Below, piece after piece: positions 13,212 through 24,603 of a stretch of DNA of 64,000 bases. Under the pieces are notes generated by a model. The model saw only the letters and a list, made by a program, of their open reading frames with translations, searched no databases and was not told the origin of the DNA. A program made the position numbers and the translations under genes. Positions within the stretch are counted from its first letter, which is position 1, and every line of letters starts with the position of its first letter. Origin of the DNA: Phallus indusiatus (Eukaryota; Basidiomycota; Agaricomycetes; Phallales; Phallaceae); the NCBI GenBank assembly GCA_027605045.1, contig JAQFWX010000146.1, forward strand, positions 20,313 to 84,312. Reading direction: 5' to 3'.

Positions 13212-14544
13212 TTAAGCCCTTGCGTTGCCAGCGGTGGGAATGGTATGGAGTCGTGGAAGTAGCTGAACCTGACGTGTGTTCTGTACTTGCCGACCGACTT
13301 TGCCGAAATATCGTTCGGACTAGAAAAAAGTAATGAAAAACTACTAAGGATAAATAGAAATAAGTGAGCGTGGTAACACGTGCCTCAAAATTCCACGAAT
13401 CGTTGGCTCGAACCCAGTTAGCCAGACTTTGGCAGTAGTCCTGAACGTCACGGCGAGAACGTTCCGGTAAGCCAACTGTAACGCTTGGAATATTGTGCCA
13501 CTCCTTTAAAAATTGATTCACGAGACGTTCGTGGTGATCTCCAATCCAATTTATAGAGCTCTGTATGTCTGTACTGTGTTCATGCATGACGATTGTCACG
13601 AGGTTGTGATTGTCATCGCCTTGGGCCTGCCTTTGAGGAGCCGATTCATCAATAATGTGCATTTATAAATGAACTAAGTAATACTCACTCTCGATTATAC
13701 GAGCACAGATCATTTCCAACGATGATTAAATCAACAGTCAATTGCCTCAGGTTCTCAATGACGGGGTGTCTCATAATATAGTTGGGAATGTTCATGTACA
13801 TCTCATTCACAGTAAATGAAGGTTTCGCTCCGATAGTATCTCGACGGACTTGGAAATAAGTTTCAATGGTACGGATACGATGAGCCGCTCTGTCCTTAGC
13901 TTGCTCGACGACGGCGTCGAGGTAGGTTTGAAAGGTGGCAATGAAACGATGTTGTGCTACTGGGGTCATTCTGCGTATCGCATTTGCCCAAAATCTAATG
14001 GAGGAGTGAGATCGAGTCGGGTAAATTTTCACTGAAAAATTTTTAACGTACTGACGAGCCACTTCGCCCCCAATCCATTCATCTTTTGGTCTCGGAATGT
14101 GTGGATAATAAATTGCATCCATAACTATGTCTGCTTGAGCTCGTACTACATCAACAACTCCCCTGTCTGTATGCTCGTCAATTACGAAAAACAAGTTCAT
14201 CAAGTCGCAGCCGATACGACAGCCATCTGAAGAAAAATTGAGAACAATATTAATGTTGCGAAAGACTTTCAAACCTTTGTCGAGAGATTGATAAGCCAGT
14301 GACGCTATCAGATCTTTTGGTAATGAGTAATTATGGAGAAAATGTCACTCAGCATCGACTTACTGAAATCGCATTTGTTGAACGCCTCTTGAGCGGATTT
14401 ATTAAATGCGCCAAAAGACTCGCACCATTGTGACGATTCGGCTTTGCATATGTCATAATAAGGACTGATGCTTCGTGGCCAAGGCCACGAAGCCAGGATA
14501 TCAGGAATGTAGATGGAACGGGGTCGAGGAGTAGAAGGCAGCAT
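13212..14544 (-). CDS. sesquiterpene synthase, copy 2 (Δ6-protoilludene synthase-like)
   Basis: Tandem paralogue of the 9.7-11.0 kb gene, same strand, same six-exon structure: 14544-14364, 14313-14275, 14226-14052, 13994-13689, 13630-13384 and 13319-13212 (1056 nt, 351 aa). The first five exons have the same length as in copy 1. The Mg2+ motifs are kept: [14 protein letters not shown] and the C-terminal SERYFG. In the 102-residue fourth exon I count about 14 substitutions relative to copy 1, one of them inside the NSE motif (Y to C at a non-ligand position). The last intron has GC instead of GT at its 5' end if the exon ends as in copy 1. Using a GT six bases downstream instead would add two residues (AR). 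The gene looks intact, and its product may differ from that of copy 1. Confidence 0.92.
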
Positions 14545-14597
14545 TGGATTTGCGTGGGGAGTTGTTTTTGGTGGATAGATTATTAGCGGTGCACTCC

Positions 14598-14605
14598 TCT
14601 TTTAT
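14598..14605 (-). promoter_or_regulatory. TATA box of terpene synthase copy 2
   Basis: TATAAAAG on the minus strand, 54-61 bp upstream of the ATG at 14544, at the same place as the TATA box of copy 1. Confidence 0.5.
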
Positions 14606-15356
14606 AAGGACCATGGTGGTCTAAGAGCTTGAGAAAATAAAGAAACCCCGAGTGTCAGTTGGGCAAACATTGGAACTTTGCATTCGGAGTTATCAAAATC
14701 TTGAATGAAAGATACCGGGTACCGTACTATGGAGGGTTAGTTCGACGTAGCGTAACTGAATAGCATGACTAGTAAAGAAATACCACCTTTAGCTACACTT
14801 CACAAAACGGGCCGTCTTATAGAAGTTAAATCAATTTTCGAGTGAATAGGATTTGAGTTTGTGTCGTAACAATGATAAGGTGCTAGCTTCACTCATACCA
14901 ATATGGAACGAGGTTTTGTAAGATTATTCTTTGGGCACCGAGTGGCAAAATCCACAGTAACGTAAACAGGGTGAATAATACCACCCTTTTATTCAAATCT
15001 GCTATCCTGGAATTGAGCAAGTTAATTGTGTTTCTTTTGAAATAAATCGAGTCTTCGGTCTAGGGTTGATGCCACAATGCTTTTTAGGTAGACAAGGCGT
15101 TTAGCCGTACCCTGGCAGTAAATGATTGGTTAATTGCCGTATTCCTATAATATTGGATGACCATTTTCTTTCGGCGTATAGTTGGAGTTGTAGCAGCGTC
15201 TTGGTAGCAGAGCGTCCGTTGTTTCTCTGTAGAAGCGATGTAAAGCCTGCGACCTGAGAAGCGCAATACATAAACGACCTCTTAGCCTGAGATTTAATGA
15301 TTTATGAAGAATCATCATGCTTAATAACCACAAAAAGTAGCTTGACAGTCGTAAAT

Positions 15357-15800
15357 AATGGAATATTCAGAGTCCATTCGGGTCAAAGTTCGTGCGAATC
15401 GGTTTTCTGAAGGGAAAATCTTGCACGACGATGACGAAGATCAGTATGGCTACTCCTTTCTCAAAAGTTAGGAGATCTGGCACCTACCCTGTCAAGATGT
15501 TGTGTTGGTTGAGCTGGGGTGTGCAATTGACAAAGGCGCGCTCTCGGAAGTCGCCGAGAAGGGTTTTCGGCTGCATGACTAATATTCTGAGTTCGGCTTT
15601 ATTAGATTGCCGAGACGGCTGACGGCTGGCTCTGCTTTGGTTTGCAAGCCATTTCTTTCAAAATCGTTTGGCTTGAACGAGAAGGCGTGGCCAATGGTCA
15701 ACGTACAGGGCGTCGACAGCGCCGTTCTGAATATATATCAACTTCCGGCAGTTCTCCCTTTGGGATCCGGGAGCCTTCTAAGGCTTTCCATAGTTTAAGG
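15357..15800 (+). pseudogene. broken coding relic, unidentified
   Basis: A frame starting ATGGAATATTCAGAG reads MEYSESIRVKVRANRF and continues with acidic and hydrophobic segments. It is interrupted by stop codons, and the protein-like text switches between frames: VLVELGCAIDKGALSEVAEK in one, then a W-containing region, then KAWPMVNVQGVDSAVLNIYQ in another. No intron set I tried rejoins these pieces. I do not recognise the family. It could be a decayed gene or chance coding-like sequence. Confidence 0.35.
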
Positions 15801-16039
15801 TTTGGAGCACAAGGGTCTAGACCCGTTTCTGATCTAATTAGAGGGTGCTTTCTAGTATCTGTTGCTCCAAAAAAAAAGAGGCCTCGTCGACGATTTGTAT
15901 GGGCTGTGTATATATCTATGTACGGTTGTTGATCATATTTTCTCCTTTCACTCCTACCACAACGACCTCCACAGCCAACAGGTCTTCCACATAATCCCTC
16001 CTGAGATCCTCTGAGGTCTTTTCCCGCTGGTAGCAGTAC

Positions 16040-18111
16040 ATGCTTATATCAACTCTTCCAGATGAAATCCTCGATTTAACATTCAGACAACTCGTCCCCC
16101 CCTTTCGTTCCGAAGCACTCACAGAGGTTTATGTCTTCGACACACCTGTCCATCTGCTTCGTCTTCGACTAGTTTCGAAACGTTTCTGTCGTATTGCGAC
16201 ACCCCTCGCCTGGAGAAGGGTTCAGCTCAAAATTTCTGGCCGCGAGATCGCGGAGACCGTGTTGAAGGGTCGTCCGTGGTCAAGTGCTTCGAGCGCGTCG
16301 ACATCGAAAGGTGTGGACACAATGTGCTCAAAATCATTCGATAAATTCCCGGAGGAAAATTTCAACCGCCCATCTCCCTTCTCCTCGTCATATCATGTCA
16401 TTTCAAATGGTCGCAGTCTCAATTCAAACCCCACCGAATCACATTGTTCCCCCTCACCGTCTTTTCAGTTTTTATTTTTTCAGGGTCATCCCAAGTTGGC
16501 TGCTCACGTTCGGGTCTTGTCGTTAATAATAAATGTGGAACATCAAATTGAAGAGCCTGGATCTGGCTCGGGATCTGGACCTGCCTTTGAATTTGGTTCC
16601 GAGTCCGGACTAGTTTCGGCGTCTGGTGGCTTCAGCTTCGCAATACATGGAGATGCTGAATCAGAATCTGACTCTACATTGGCACCTGGGAGTCATCATT
16701 TCCTCCATAGACGTAATAGTACTGCGTCATCGGCGACTACGGCACAGCGCTCTTTCAACTCTTCGAGTCCCAGTCCTACCTGGTGCCTAAAATATGTTTT
16801 GCGTGCAATAACAAAAGGGATGTCGAACCTCCGAACGGTGTTCATATGGGACGCAGCGGCACCTACACCCACATCATTTTCTATGCAAGCCGAAATGTCA
16901 CCAAGTTATGCCACAGCAGGCGGGACGCTCGCGCAGGAGGTTATTACCTTGTTCCACCGCTCCCGACTTATTAAAGTCCTTAGTCTAAGAGACGTGGATG
17001 GCGCCGCCTTTTCAGCAAAGCCTGATTGTCACAACGATTACCCCTGTCAACTTGTTCCAGGTTGCAATCCATTGACGCTGCCACGCCCCAACCGCCAGTC
17101 TTATCAGGGGCTTAAAATGCTCCACCTCTCCAACGTACAACATCCCGCTCATATCATCTCATCTCTAGCGGCAGGAAGCACATTGGAAGTCCTCAGTCTC
17201 GAAGTTGTGGGGCCAACCAGCGACGACGTCAGAAATAGAAACGATAGCCCCGAATTGACTCCGACGCCGACACTTCGCGATCTACCTTGGTCCTCGCTTA
17301 AAGAGGTCTCGTTGTTACATTGCGCAGACGATGAAGATTGGTGCCAATTTTTGAGTGGATTCAAGGTACGTAGCTGCTCAGCGATCTTAAGCATTTCGTC
17401 CACATACTAATAGTCATCTAGTCACACCGGTCTCAGAGTCTTCAAACCCCATTAACGGAACTCCTAATTGGTGATCTTTCGGGTTTAGACCAGTCCTACT
17501 CTCACCAAACACAAGGCACCGGCAGCAGATTAACCCACCTTCTTACGACCTTCAAGCTGCAACCTCTCACCAAGTTAACCCTATTCACTCTTCCGCACCT
17601 GACTCCTTTCGCAAGCTCTCGCATTGTCCATGCCTTTCCAAACCTCCGAAGTCTAACAATTTTAACGGAAAACGAGCTCGCGCCATGGCAAGGTGGCACG
17701 CTGGATGATTATGCCAGAATTCTTGGGTTATTACCGTACCTTGACACACTGGGGTGGAATAATTCACATCTCCTTCAGCCTTTCTCATCGGTAGACTTCG
17801 AGTCCAATCAAAATTTAGCGGCTTGTTATGCACGCTCAGTTACCGCGCTTGTTAGACGTGCTAAGCGGCTCAAATGTGTCAAATTTATCAGCGCGGCTGA
17901 TGGCGTCGTTGATAGCGTGTTTATATCCAAGAGGAAAAACAGGAATCATTTTCGGCATCCACAACTGGTACCGTATGAACAATATGAACTGCAAATCGGA
18001 TCAGGTCAGCTTGAACAGCAACGATTATCACTAATCGTCAAACGGTCTCACAATGCGGCACTGCATACATCGTCTTGGGACACGACTTCGGTTCGGTTCG
18101 ATGATATCTAA
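16040..18111 (+). CDS. F-box domain protein
   Basis: Two exons, 16040-17365 and 17422-18111, give 671 aa. The N-terminal 50 residues hold an F-box: LPDEILDLTFRQLV at the start, then LLRLRLVSKRFCRIATPLAW. That is the usual LPxEIL...L...VSKRFxxIAxPLxWRxV pattern of basidiomycete F-box proteins. The F-box binds Skp1 in SCF ubiquitin ligases. The region after it has a low-complexity G/S/E-rich stretch (about residues 170-220). After that come leucine-rich segments (LKMLHLSNVQ, LEVLSLEVV, LPWSSLKEVSLLHC) consistent with degenerate LRRs for substrate binding. These families are large and fast-evolving in Agaricomycetes; the substrate cannot be inferred. Confidence 0.85.
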
Positions 18112-19698
18112 ATCGTTAAATGCTTTCTTTCTCCCACTTTTTTTAGCTTTATCGCTATCTAATGTTTGGTTTGTTTTGGTTTTTTTTTGTCAACTGGTGT
18201 TCCTTGCTTCTTCCCTCGGGATCAAATCTCATTTTGTTTTCGTTGCTCCCCTTTGATATTTATTGGGGTTGCTTTGGGTGCCATTCAGTCTCGTTTATCT
18301 CGGTTTTCGGTTTCTCTCGCTTCTTCTCTGGTTACACTTATCTCGGATTTACTTCGGCTTCTACCGCTCTCATGTGCGCGTTGTGAACTCCATTATCTCA
18401 CGGCTCGCTCTCCGTCTCACATCTCATCCTGTTCGGTTTTCTTTCTCTTTTCTTCCTATCGCATCACCGTATAAATCATAACCCCTATATCACACTCTTC
18501 TCTCCCGCATCGGACGTTTAAACGCTCAAATTTCCTTTCTTGTTTCACATTACGCTCTTAACCCTCACACTAAATGCAACACAAGATTAACATCATTCGT
18601 GCGCAAATCGATAATCATAATTTCTCTTTATCCATATATCCATATCCGACATTCATTTCCTGTCAATAGCTTTCCCTCGTCATTCTCTCTCTACCACGCG
18701 GTAGAGCTAACTCCTTTTACGTTTTGTGTTTGGCTTGCTAGAGCTCGGTTTCAATACCGAGTTCTTGGTCATGATGGTTCCTCAAGCTGGGTTATAGCTA
18801 TAGATATAAGATAGATAGACGTATGTTTCATAGGTCCACTAAGTAATGTTATTACGTACACCCGAGTCGAGCAAGACAATTCGGTTAGTACAATTATTGT
18901 ATCATGGAGGTTTCCGTTTTCTTTTAACAAATTGGATTCGTTAATGTAAAATTAGAAAATTGATAGAAAACCATAAAACTACAAATATATTGTCTAGATG
19001 CAGAAGGAAAACAAAAAATAGCACATGTCATGGGACACATGTGTTATGTTTAAACTTTAGGGTTTAGAGTATGGTGTTGAATGAGCGCCAGACTCGGAGC
19101 GATGTCACTGGTTCACCTAATGATTCAATATTCAAAAGCAAGGAAAAATGACGGACATATAACCATGCTGCATAGCATGAAGGGAACTGCAACATCCATT
19201 CGCTTTTCGTCCTGCATTCCTCTTTTATTACGTGTGCATTAGCGCCCCTCAGTATTTCTTTATGTATCTCTCTCCCTTAGGTCAGTTTCTTTATTCTGAC
19301 TTTACTTCTAATATTTTCATGTGCTCAGAGAGTCTCTGCGAAAGTTCGAATATTTTTCTACCCTATACATGTCAATGCTTTCCTCCACAGGTTTACATTC
19401 AATGGTGTCCTGCCGGCGCCAGTGTAATATTATGGATATATGCGTTCAATTTACGGGGAAACATGATGTTTTATTATAACACGATCTACAGTAATTTGTA
19501 TACGTGATTATTAATGTAACGTCTCTAACCCAAATATCAAGACAGCAGTGGCGAGTCTACTTTTGCGAATTTAAGGAAGTTTCCCATGGTATCAAAGTCA
19601 CCTCTCTCAAGCCAACGCTGATAGTCAACGTACTGTCTGACTTTAGGCGAGATAGGCCTAGGGATCTGTCTGTGAAAGGTAGTGTAATAATGGGCTGT
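18112..19698. other. intergenic, convergent 3' flanks
   Basis: Lies between the convergent F-box and LRR-like genes. The first 700 bp is strongly pyrimidine-rich on the plus strand, giving open but non-coding-looking frames. A CACATGT...ACATGTG inverted repeat lies at about 19022-19042. No gene recognised. Confidence 0.5.
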
Positions 19699-20913
19699 TT
19701 AGGCATAAACCTGCTTTATGAAATCTGATTCTGGCCCTAGGACATATATCGGATTAGGGGATAAAGCCAATAACAGAGTGGCGGCTGGTATAGCAGACTC
19801 AACATGTACTCCAGTGAGTGGACTAGTCGAGATATCGACGATAGTAAGAAATGGGAGTAACGTATCTAACTGTTGAGCAGTTTTGGGGAACTCAAAGCGA
19901 GTTCGGATATAAAGCCAGAAATCTGAGGTGAGCCGGAGATTATCTGATGGCATGATGTCTAAAGGCCGTATGAGTTCAAAAGGGCCTGCATCATCGTTCG
20001 CATATACGTTGCATCCGACGGCTTGTACACCGGGAAAATATTTGACGAATAAGCTGTTCTGGAAGATGAAAAGGCTGGGACGTGTAAACCTGGAGTACGC
20101 GCAAGGCTGTAGGTTCCTGCCGACTGCAGATGAGTTCAGTGTAATTGTTGATAGTCATTTGCACCTGGCAACAGCGTAATTTCAGGTGGGCCAGCTTACT
20201 AGAGCATGCGAGAACCGGGCGGACCCAGAACCATGGTATGCAAACAGGCACTTCATTCATTTTTGTTTCTCCTAATGTTAGAAACTCTAGTTCTGGGCAT
20301 TTGTTTCCTATGGCCAGGAGAAGATCAGAGATATTAGTGCCGTAGTGTAGCATCCCGGACATTTTCCAGCTAAGAGTTCTCAAGGATGAACAGGAAAATT
20401 TGGAAAAGAAGTTAAAGCCCGCCATCGGTGAAGTCCTTGCATTGAAGAAAAGATGGTTGAGCGAAGAAAGTTCCCCCCAAGTTCTGGACCGCTATTGTAT
20501 TGAGTAAAAAGTTCGTCGCGAATGACGCTATCGAATGGGAGTTTCATTTTGGGATAGACTTCCACTTTGGATAGATTTTTTATTCGGAATAGCCTCTCGA
20601 ATGTTTCGTCTGTGATAAAAGCTCCGGGAAGTGCCACGGATGTTAAATTTTGTGAGAATTTTGTCAAAAGGGTGAAACACAGATCCAATTCGAGGTCAAG
20701 AGACGAATTAAAATCTGATGATTCATCCTCTCCATGCACTTCCTTTATTTCAAGGTAAAAAACCTTTAAACTTGACACTCGATTCGTCAATGTGCCAGAT
20801 ATTGGACGAAACCATTGGGTCTTGAAACCAAGACATACTGCAAGCGAGAAATATTCTAATTTTGGAGAGATGGGTCGGTCCGGGTTCCTAATTTTAACTC
20901 GTCTCCGACCCAT
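19699..20913 (-). CDS. LRR-like protein (F-box/LRR type without visible F-box)
   Basis: Three exons fit with intact frame: 20913-20560, 20491-20165 and 20106-19699 (363 codons). Introns of 68 and 58 nt have GT-AG ends. The protein has repeated leucine-rich strands, such as KLEYFSLAVCLG, VSSLKVFYLEIKEV, LTSVALPGAFI, LSSLNHLFFNA, LRTLSWKM, LEFLTLGET and LAHLKLRCC, typical of the C-terminal half of basidiomycete F-box/LRR proteins. No F-box is found. A further open segment upstream (to about 21044) is in another frame, and I could not splice it on. The gene may be N-terminally truncated, or its first exons may be diverged. It faces the F-box gene at 16-18 kb. Confidence 0.6.
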
Positions 20914-21046
20914 AAAATCAACCGAAATTCAGAGAAAAAATAGTCCAGAGTTTCTATATCTAGGCCTTGAGTTGAATGTGGTCGAAATCTAGTTGCGTTT
21001 TCAAGGGCGACAGTGTCCCAGGATCCCCCCGTCAAATCCTTCACAT

Positions 21047-21907
21047 CTTTGCAGGATGCAGAAAAATATAGTGGTAGTCGGATGGGAGCACTTTTTTTTC
21101 CTTTTTTGTGAGTCTGGCTTGCGCATTTTATACCTTATTTCCCCTGTGACCATTTGTCTGGTCAGTTTTATTGTTTGAGGAAGCCAGGACCATGCTCTGT
21201 GGTTTGAGTACCATTTTGATCATGGACAAAACATATTAATTTTCAGATCGCCGCTGGACCTTCATTCCTGTTTGTCGCCGCTAGCCACCGGCTGAGGACG
21301 AGAAAGATCGTGACAAGATCCATACCAAGCTGTTTCAGTCATTGTGCAAAGGCCTATTCGGTAACTCGTGCTGCAAAATCAGAATTATCGAATCATAGGC
21401 AATCAAAAGATGCTTGGTGAGGACACGTTCCACGGCAGTGAACGGCCTCTGGACAAAGTTGTCACAAAGATTCATGGCTGTACTTACGTTTTGGAACTGA
21501 GACCAAATTGAATGGATAGAGGATGATCGATGATCCGCTATAGAAGCTTCATCATCGTGTTATTTAGGCACAAGTTAAAAATAACATTATATTCCAGTTC
21601 GTGATAAATAAAAAATGTCCTTATAAACATGCTGCGAAGATACTAAAGCGAAATAAGAGTTGTAGACGGTTTACTAATCAACTAGGGATGAGTCCTTGTA
21701 ATGCTGGGAAGGCAGCAATCAATGGCTAGAACAGTGTTTAGTCAGGAATGGTGTTAGGTGTGTTTAGGTAGATAGATGTACCTTCATATCTTGTAAACTG
21801 AACGGACAAGCTAGGCTGACACTTCCACTGAAGGGAGGTGAAACGGTAATACCAAGAATTGAGATTTTAATCTGAATTGGAGAAAATTATCAGCATCTGA
21901 GAGAAAG
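21047..21907. other. intergenic, nothing recognised
   Basis: I see no coding frame with family motifs and no repeat structure. It separates the LRR-like gene from the LEA14-like gene, both on the minus strand. Confidence 0.5.
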
Positions 21908-23022
21908 CTAATCGAGAAATATCGCAACCGTAATCGTATAGTCAACCTCTAGATTCGACTTGATACTACCGGGTACGAAACCGCATTTCTCAGCAATATC
22001 TTTCAGTACATTTCCATCGGGATCGGCGGCTTCCGAATAACCCAATACAAATGGAAAAGTGAAAGAAGTTTGTGTATTGCTCTTAAAATCGATATTGTCT
22101 TCTTCTCCGCCTCCTATTTGGGTGTTGTTGATCGGATAGACAAGGGAGGCTTTAATGGCTTTGAGTTCGAGGCTGAAAAAATTTGGGTTTTGCACGCTAG
22201 GAAAGTAAACTTAGAAAGAGGAAGAGATCTATGATGAAGGTTCGCCTACGAAATTTGAAGCCCTAGCGTTACATTCAAAGAGTCACTTGAAGATTGTATC
22301 TGGACAATGACTAATGAGTTTCCGTGTAAGGTCGAACAAGGGTTCGTGCTTACGGTGTTGGGATCAATCGGCGCGAGACCATCGAAGGTGACATCCGGAG
22401 GACGGAGGAACTATACATTAACTTAGCGCAGTCCATTTGTTTGAGCAATGATGCGGACTTACGATAGCGAGAGTTAGTAAAATACTGACGACCAGCAGCA
22501 CAACCGTCATTAAACTACAACAGAAAAAGCGACCGATACATCCCGGACGGCTCCCCTAAAAAGATATAAAGATGTGCCACGAAAAAAAAGAGGGAGAACA
22601 CACCTTTGTCCATAAATTACCGCGATGATCCTGTCTCCACATCCTCAAATCACCAGTAGATCTAAGGGAAAGATATATAAGAAGTTAAGAAATAATAACA
22701 AGGAAACTAGAAGCGAGAAAACATACTTTGGAGGAGGAGCAAATGGGTCGAACTCATCTTTGGCAGCGGCATCGGGGCCAGTGCCACGAAAGGAAGCAGG
22801 GCCCATATCCATGGACTGGTCCATCGAGGGGTCCATCGACGGATCCATATCATACGGCTGAGAATTGGACATGTGGGCATGAGGAGGATATGTGTTATCG
22901 TACATGTCGTATCCTCCTCCCGCTGCAGGCTGTCCTTGTTGGCCCATATCGCCATAACGATAGCCCTGTCCGTTGTTGTTGTTGTATGAGCCGCCGGGGG
23001 CTCTAAATGGATCATAGGCCAT
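21908..23022 (-). CDS. LEA14-like (LEA_2/WHy) single-pass membrane protein
   Basis: Six exons: 23022-22727, 22661-22604, 22555-22463, 22410-22354, 22299-22250 and 22196-21908 (281 codons, frame intact). The N-terminus is cytosolic-looking and low complexity (N-, G-, Q- and Y-rich), then a repeated MDPS/MDQS motif (about residues 58-71), then DEFDPFAPP. One transmembrane helix follows at about residues 125-150 (FFCCSLMTVVLLVVSILLT). The C-terminal domain begins PPDVTFDGL and ends with a β-rich segment (SNLEVDYTITVAIFLD). TM anchor plus β-sandwich is the layout of LEA_2/NDR1-like proteins, called LEA14-like desiccation-related in basidiomycete genomes. Function is unknown; membrane or cell-wall stress is a guess. 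Confidence 0.7.
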
Positions 23023-23779
23023 GGTGAAATTAGTCAGATATTACTGCTATTAGTGTGTTGCTATTGTTATTCTGGTGTGTTTATTTTATTGTTTTTTACA
23101 GAACAGGGCTGAAGAAGAGAGAGGGTATGAAATTTGGGCAAGAAAGACGCGCGGATGTGGTGTGTGCTATTTTAGACGCCCGTACTGCCTTTTTTGAAAC
23201 TGCGCGCCGTCCTCACTGGCACTGGAAGGCTGGAGCTTGGCCGCAGTGCTGCAGTGCTTCCTTTTGGTGCATTTCGATACGTCATGAATCAGCGATTCGG
23301 AGCACGGCGTAGTTGGCAACTTGTTCTACTGGATATTCTATATTGATTGGCAAAGTCTGTCTGCGCTGTGGGCGAACGAAAGGTCTTCCACGAAAAAAGA
23401 TCGGAAGGATCAAATTATCCACAAATGAAACGTCCATGATGAGGTTGCTTAACCAGAATGTAGCGTATGTATCCAGTAACGAACAACAAGAGACCGCGGG
23501 TTGGATGAGAAGACATCAAGGGCGAATCATCAGACAAGCCCAAGTTACGGTGCTACAGTTACCATTCAATTCTTTTTAATTGTTCACGAGCTTCTTTCTG
23601 GAACGGTTTCTTTTGTTTTCCATTCGGAGTAATTTGGGTTATGTGCGGCCAGTCCATTCTCGTTCAATTTAAGCAACCTGAGGCTGCGACTTCCGTTAAA
23701 TTCTCGCCTCCTCTCACCCCACAAGCACGCCACAACTATCATTCTTTAACTCGCTTGAAAGACATTCAAAGCTCTTGTC
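23023..23779. other. divergent intergenic region
   Basis: Shared upstream region of the LEA14-like gene (-) and the gag-derived gene (+). Short frames are present but none has a recognisable motif. Confidence 0.5.
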
Positions 23780-24603
23780 ATGTCAGCCATCGATGCAGCG
23801 CGCGTTGGCCTGTTGATCTCCCAGCAAGCACAAGAAAGGTCCCAAGTAAGATATGCCTGTGTTATCAAAGTGTCACCAAGAGAAATTGTTGACCCTTATA
23901 TATGTAGATGTTTCAAGTTAGACCGCGAACGCCTCCGCCACTTGCAAACCCTCCGAACATTTTCAGCGGACAGGATAAGGACATCAAAGAATTCCTCGAA
24001 CAATTCGAACTCTGGGCAGAGGGTGCTCAGCTGCATGAATCCGAATGGGTCAAATATCTAATGCGTTATCTCACCGGCTTAGAAAAAGACATTTTCGAGG
24101 CTTTCGATGGTTACGAGAAAAACGACTGGCCGCGATTTTCTGCGTCAATAAAAGCGGCTTTTCCTTCAGCGTTCGGACCCAAATACACCCGACGATCTTT
24201 GGCTTGGTTCACGTACGAAACGGCTAAGCACCCTATCCAGTCAATTTCCGCATTTGCGGCATACTATAGAGCATTCAATGCTATAGCTCAGTACTTGCTC
24301 AAGCGAGGAGATATTCGCGAAGATGAATGCAATCGACAATTTTGGTTCGGTCTACACAAATCAACGAAAAAACGCTTCCGTGATGCGCTGGACATGGCGG
24401 ATACCGACAAGGACATCTCTCGGTCCCATCCGTATGCTACCGTTTATGAGACGGGCTTGTGGGTTTTTAACCATGAAAGTTGGGTGTCTCTATGGGACAA
24501 ACTTACTAAAGAGGAGGCGGAAGAGCTTGGGTTCTCGAACGATGCTGACGAAGCTCTGGACTCGGTTTTGGTCAAACTACCGCAGCTGAAACTGAAGCGC
24601 TGA
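23780..24603 (+). CDS. retrotransposon gag-derived protein, possibly domesticated
   Basis: Two exons, 23780-23845 and 23908-24603, give 253 aa. After a short N-terminal leader and a proline-rich hinge, the segment PPNIFSGQDKDIKEFLEQFE begins an all-helical domain. It resembles the capsid-like gag domain of Ty3/gypsy elements as found in basidiomycetes: a W in FELWAEGAQL, a helix with KYLMRYLTG, W at DWPRF, then FAAYYRAFNAIAQYLL. No zinc knuckle, protease or reverse transcriptase follows, and I see no LTRs in the flanks. The leader exon is joined by a regular 62-nt intron. That is unusual for a retroelement and suggests a host-maintained gene. I judged family membership from pattern only. Confidence 0.6.

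Larger units (their letters stand above)
9630..15200. repeat. tandem segmental duplication carrying the two terpene synthase genes
   Basis: Unit 1 is about 9630-12940 and unit 2 about 12945-15200. Each starts with a shared 3' flank (the TTTACATA...AAATG.(A/G)CCGATGCAAAG motif near 9640 and 12950). The synthase gene follows, then a shared promoter ending at a CCGTACTATG motif (about 11205 and 14723). A shared distal block has GTTTGTGTCGTAAC, the GGCACCGAGTGG motif and AAGGCGTTTAGCC-like sequence (12520-12900 and 14810-15150). Unit 1 has about 1.3 kb of extra sequence between promoter and distal block (about 11226-12505); unit 2 has a short extra block (about 12995-13205) after its stop codon. 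Unit edges are read by eye and are approximate. Confidence 0.8.
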
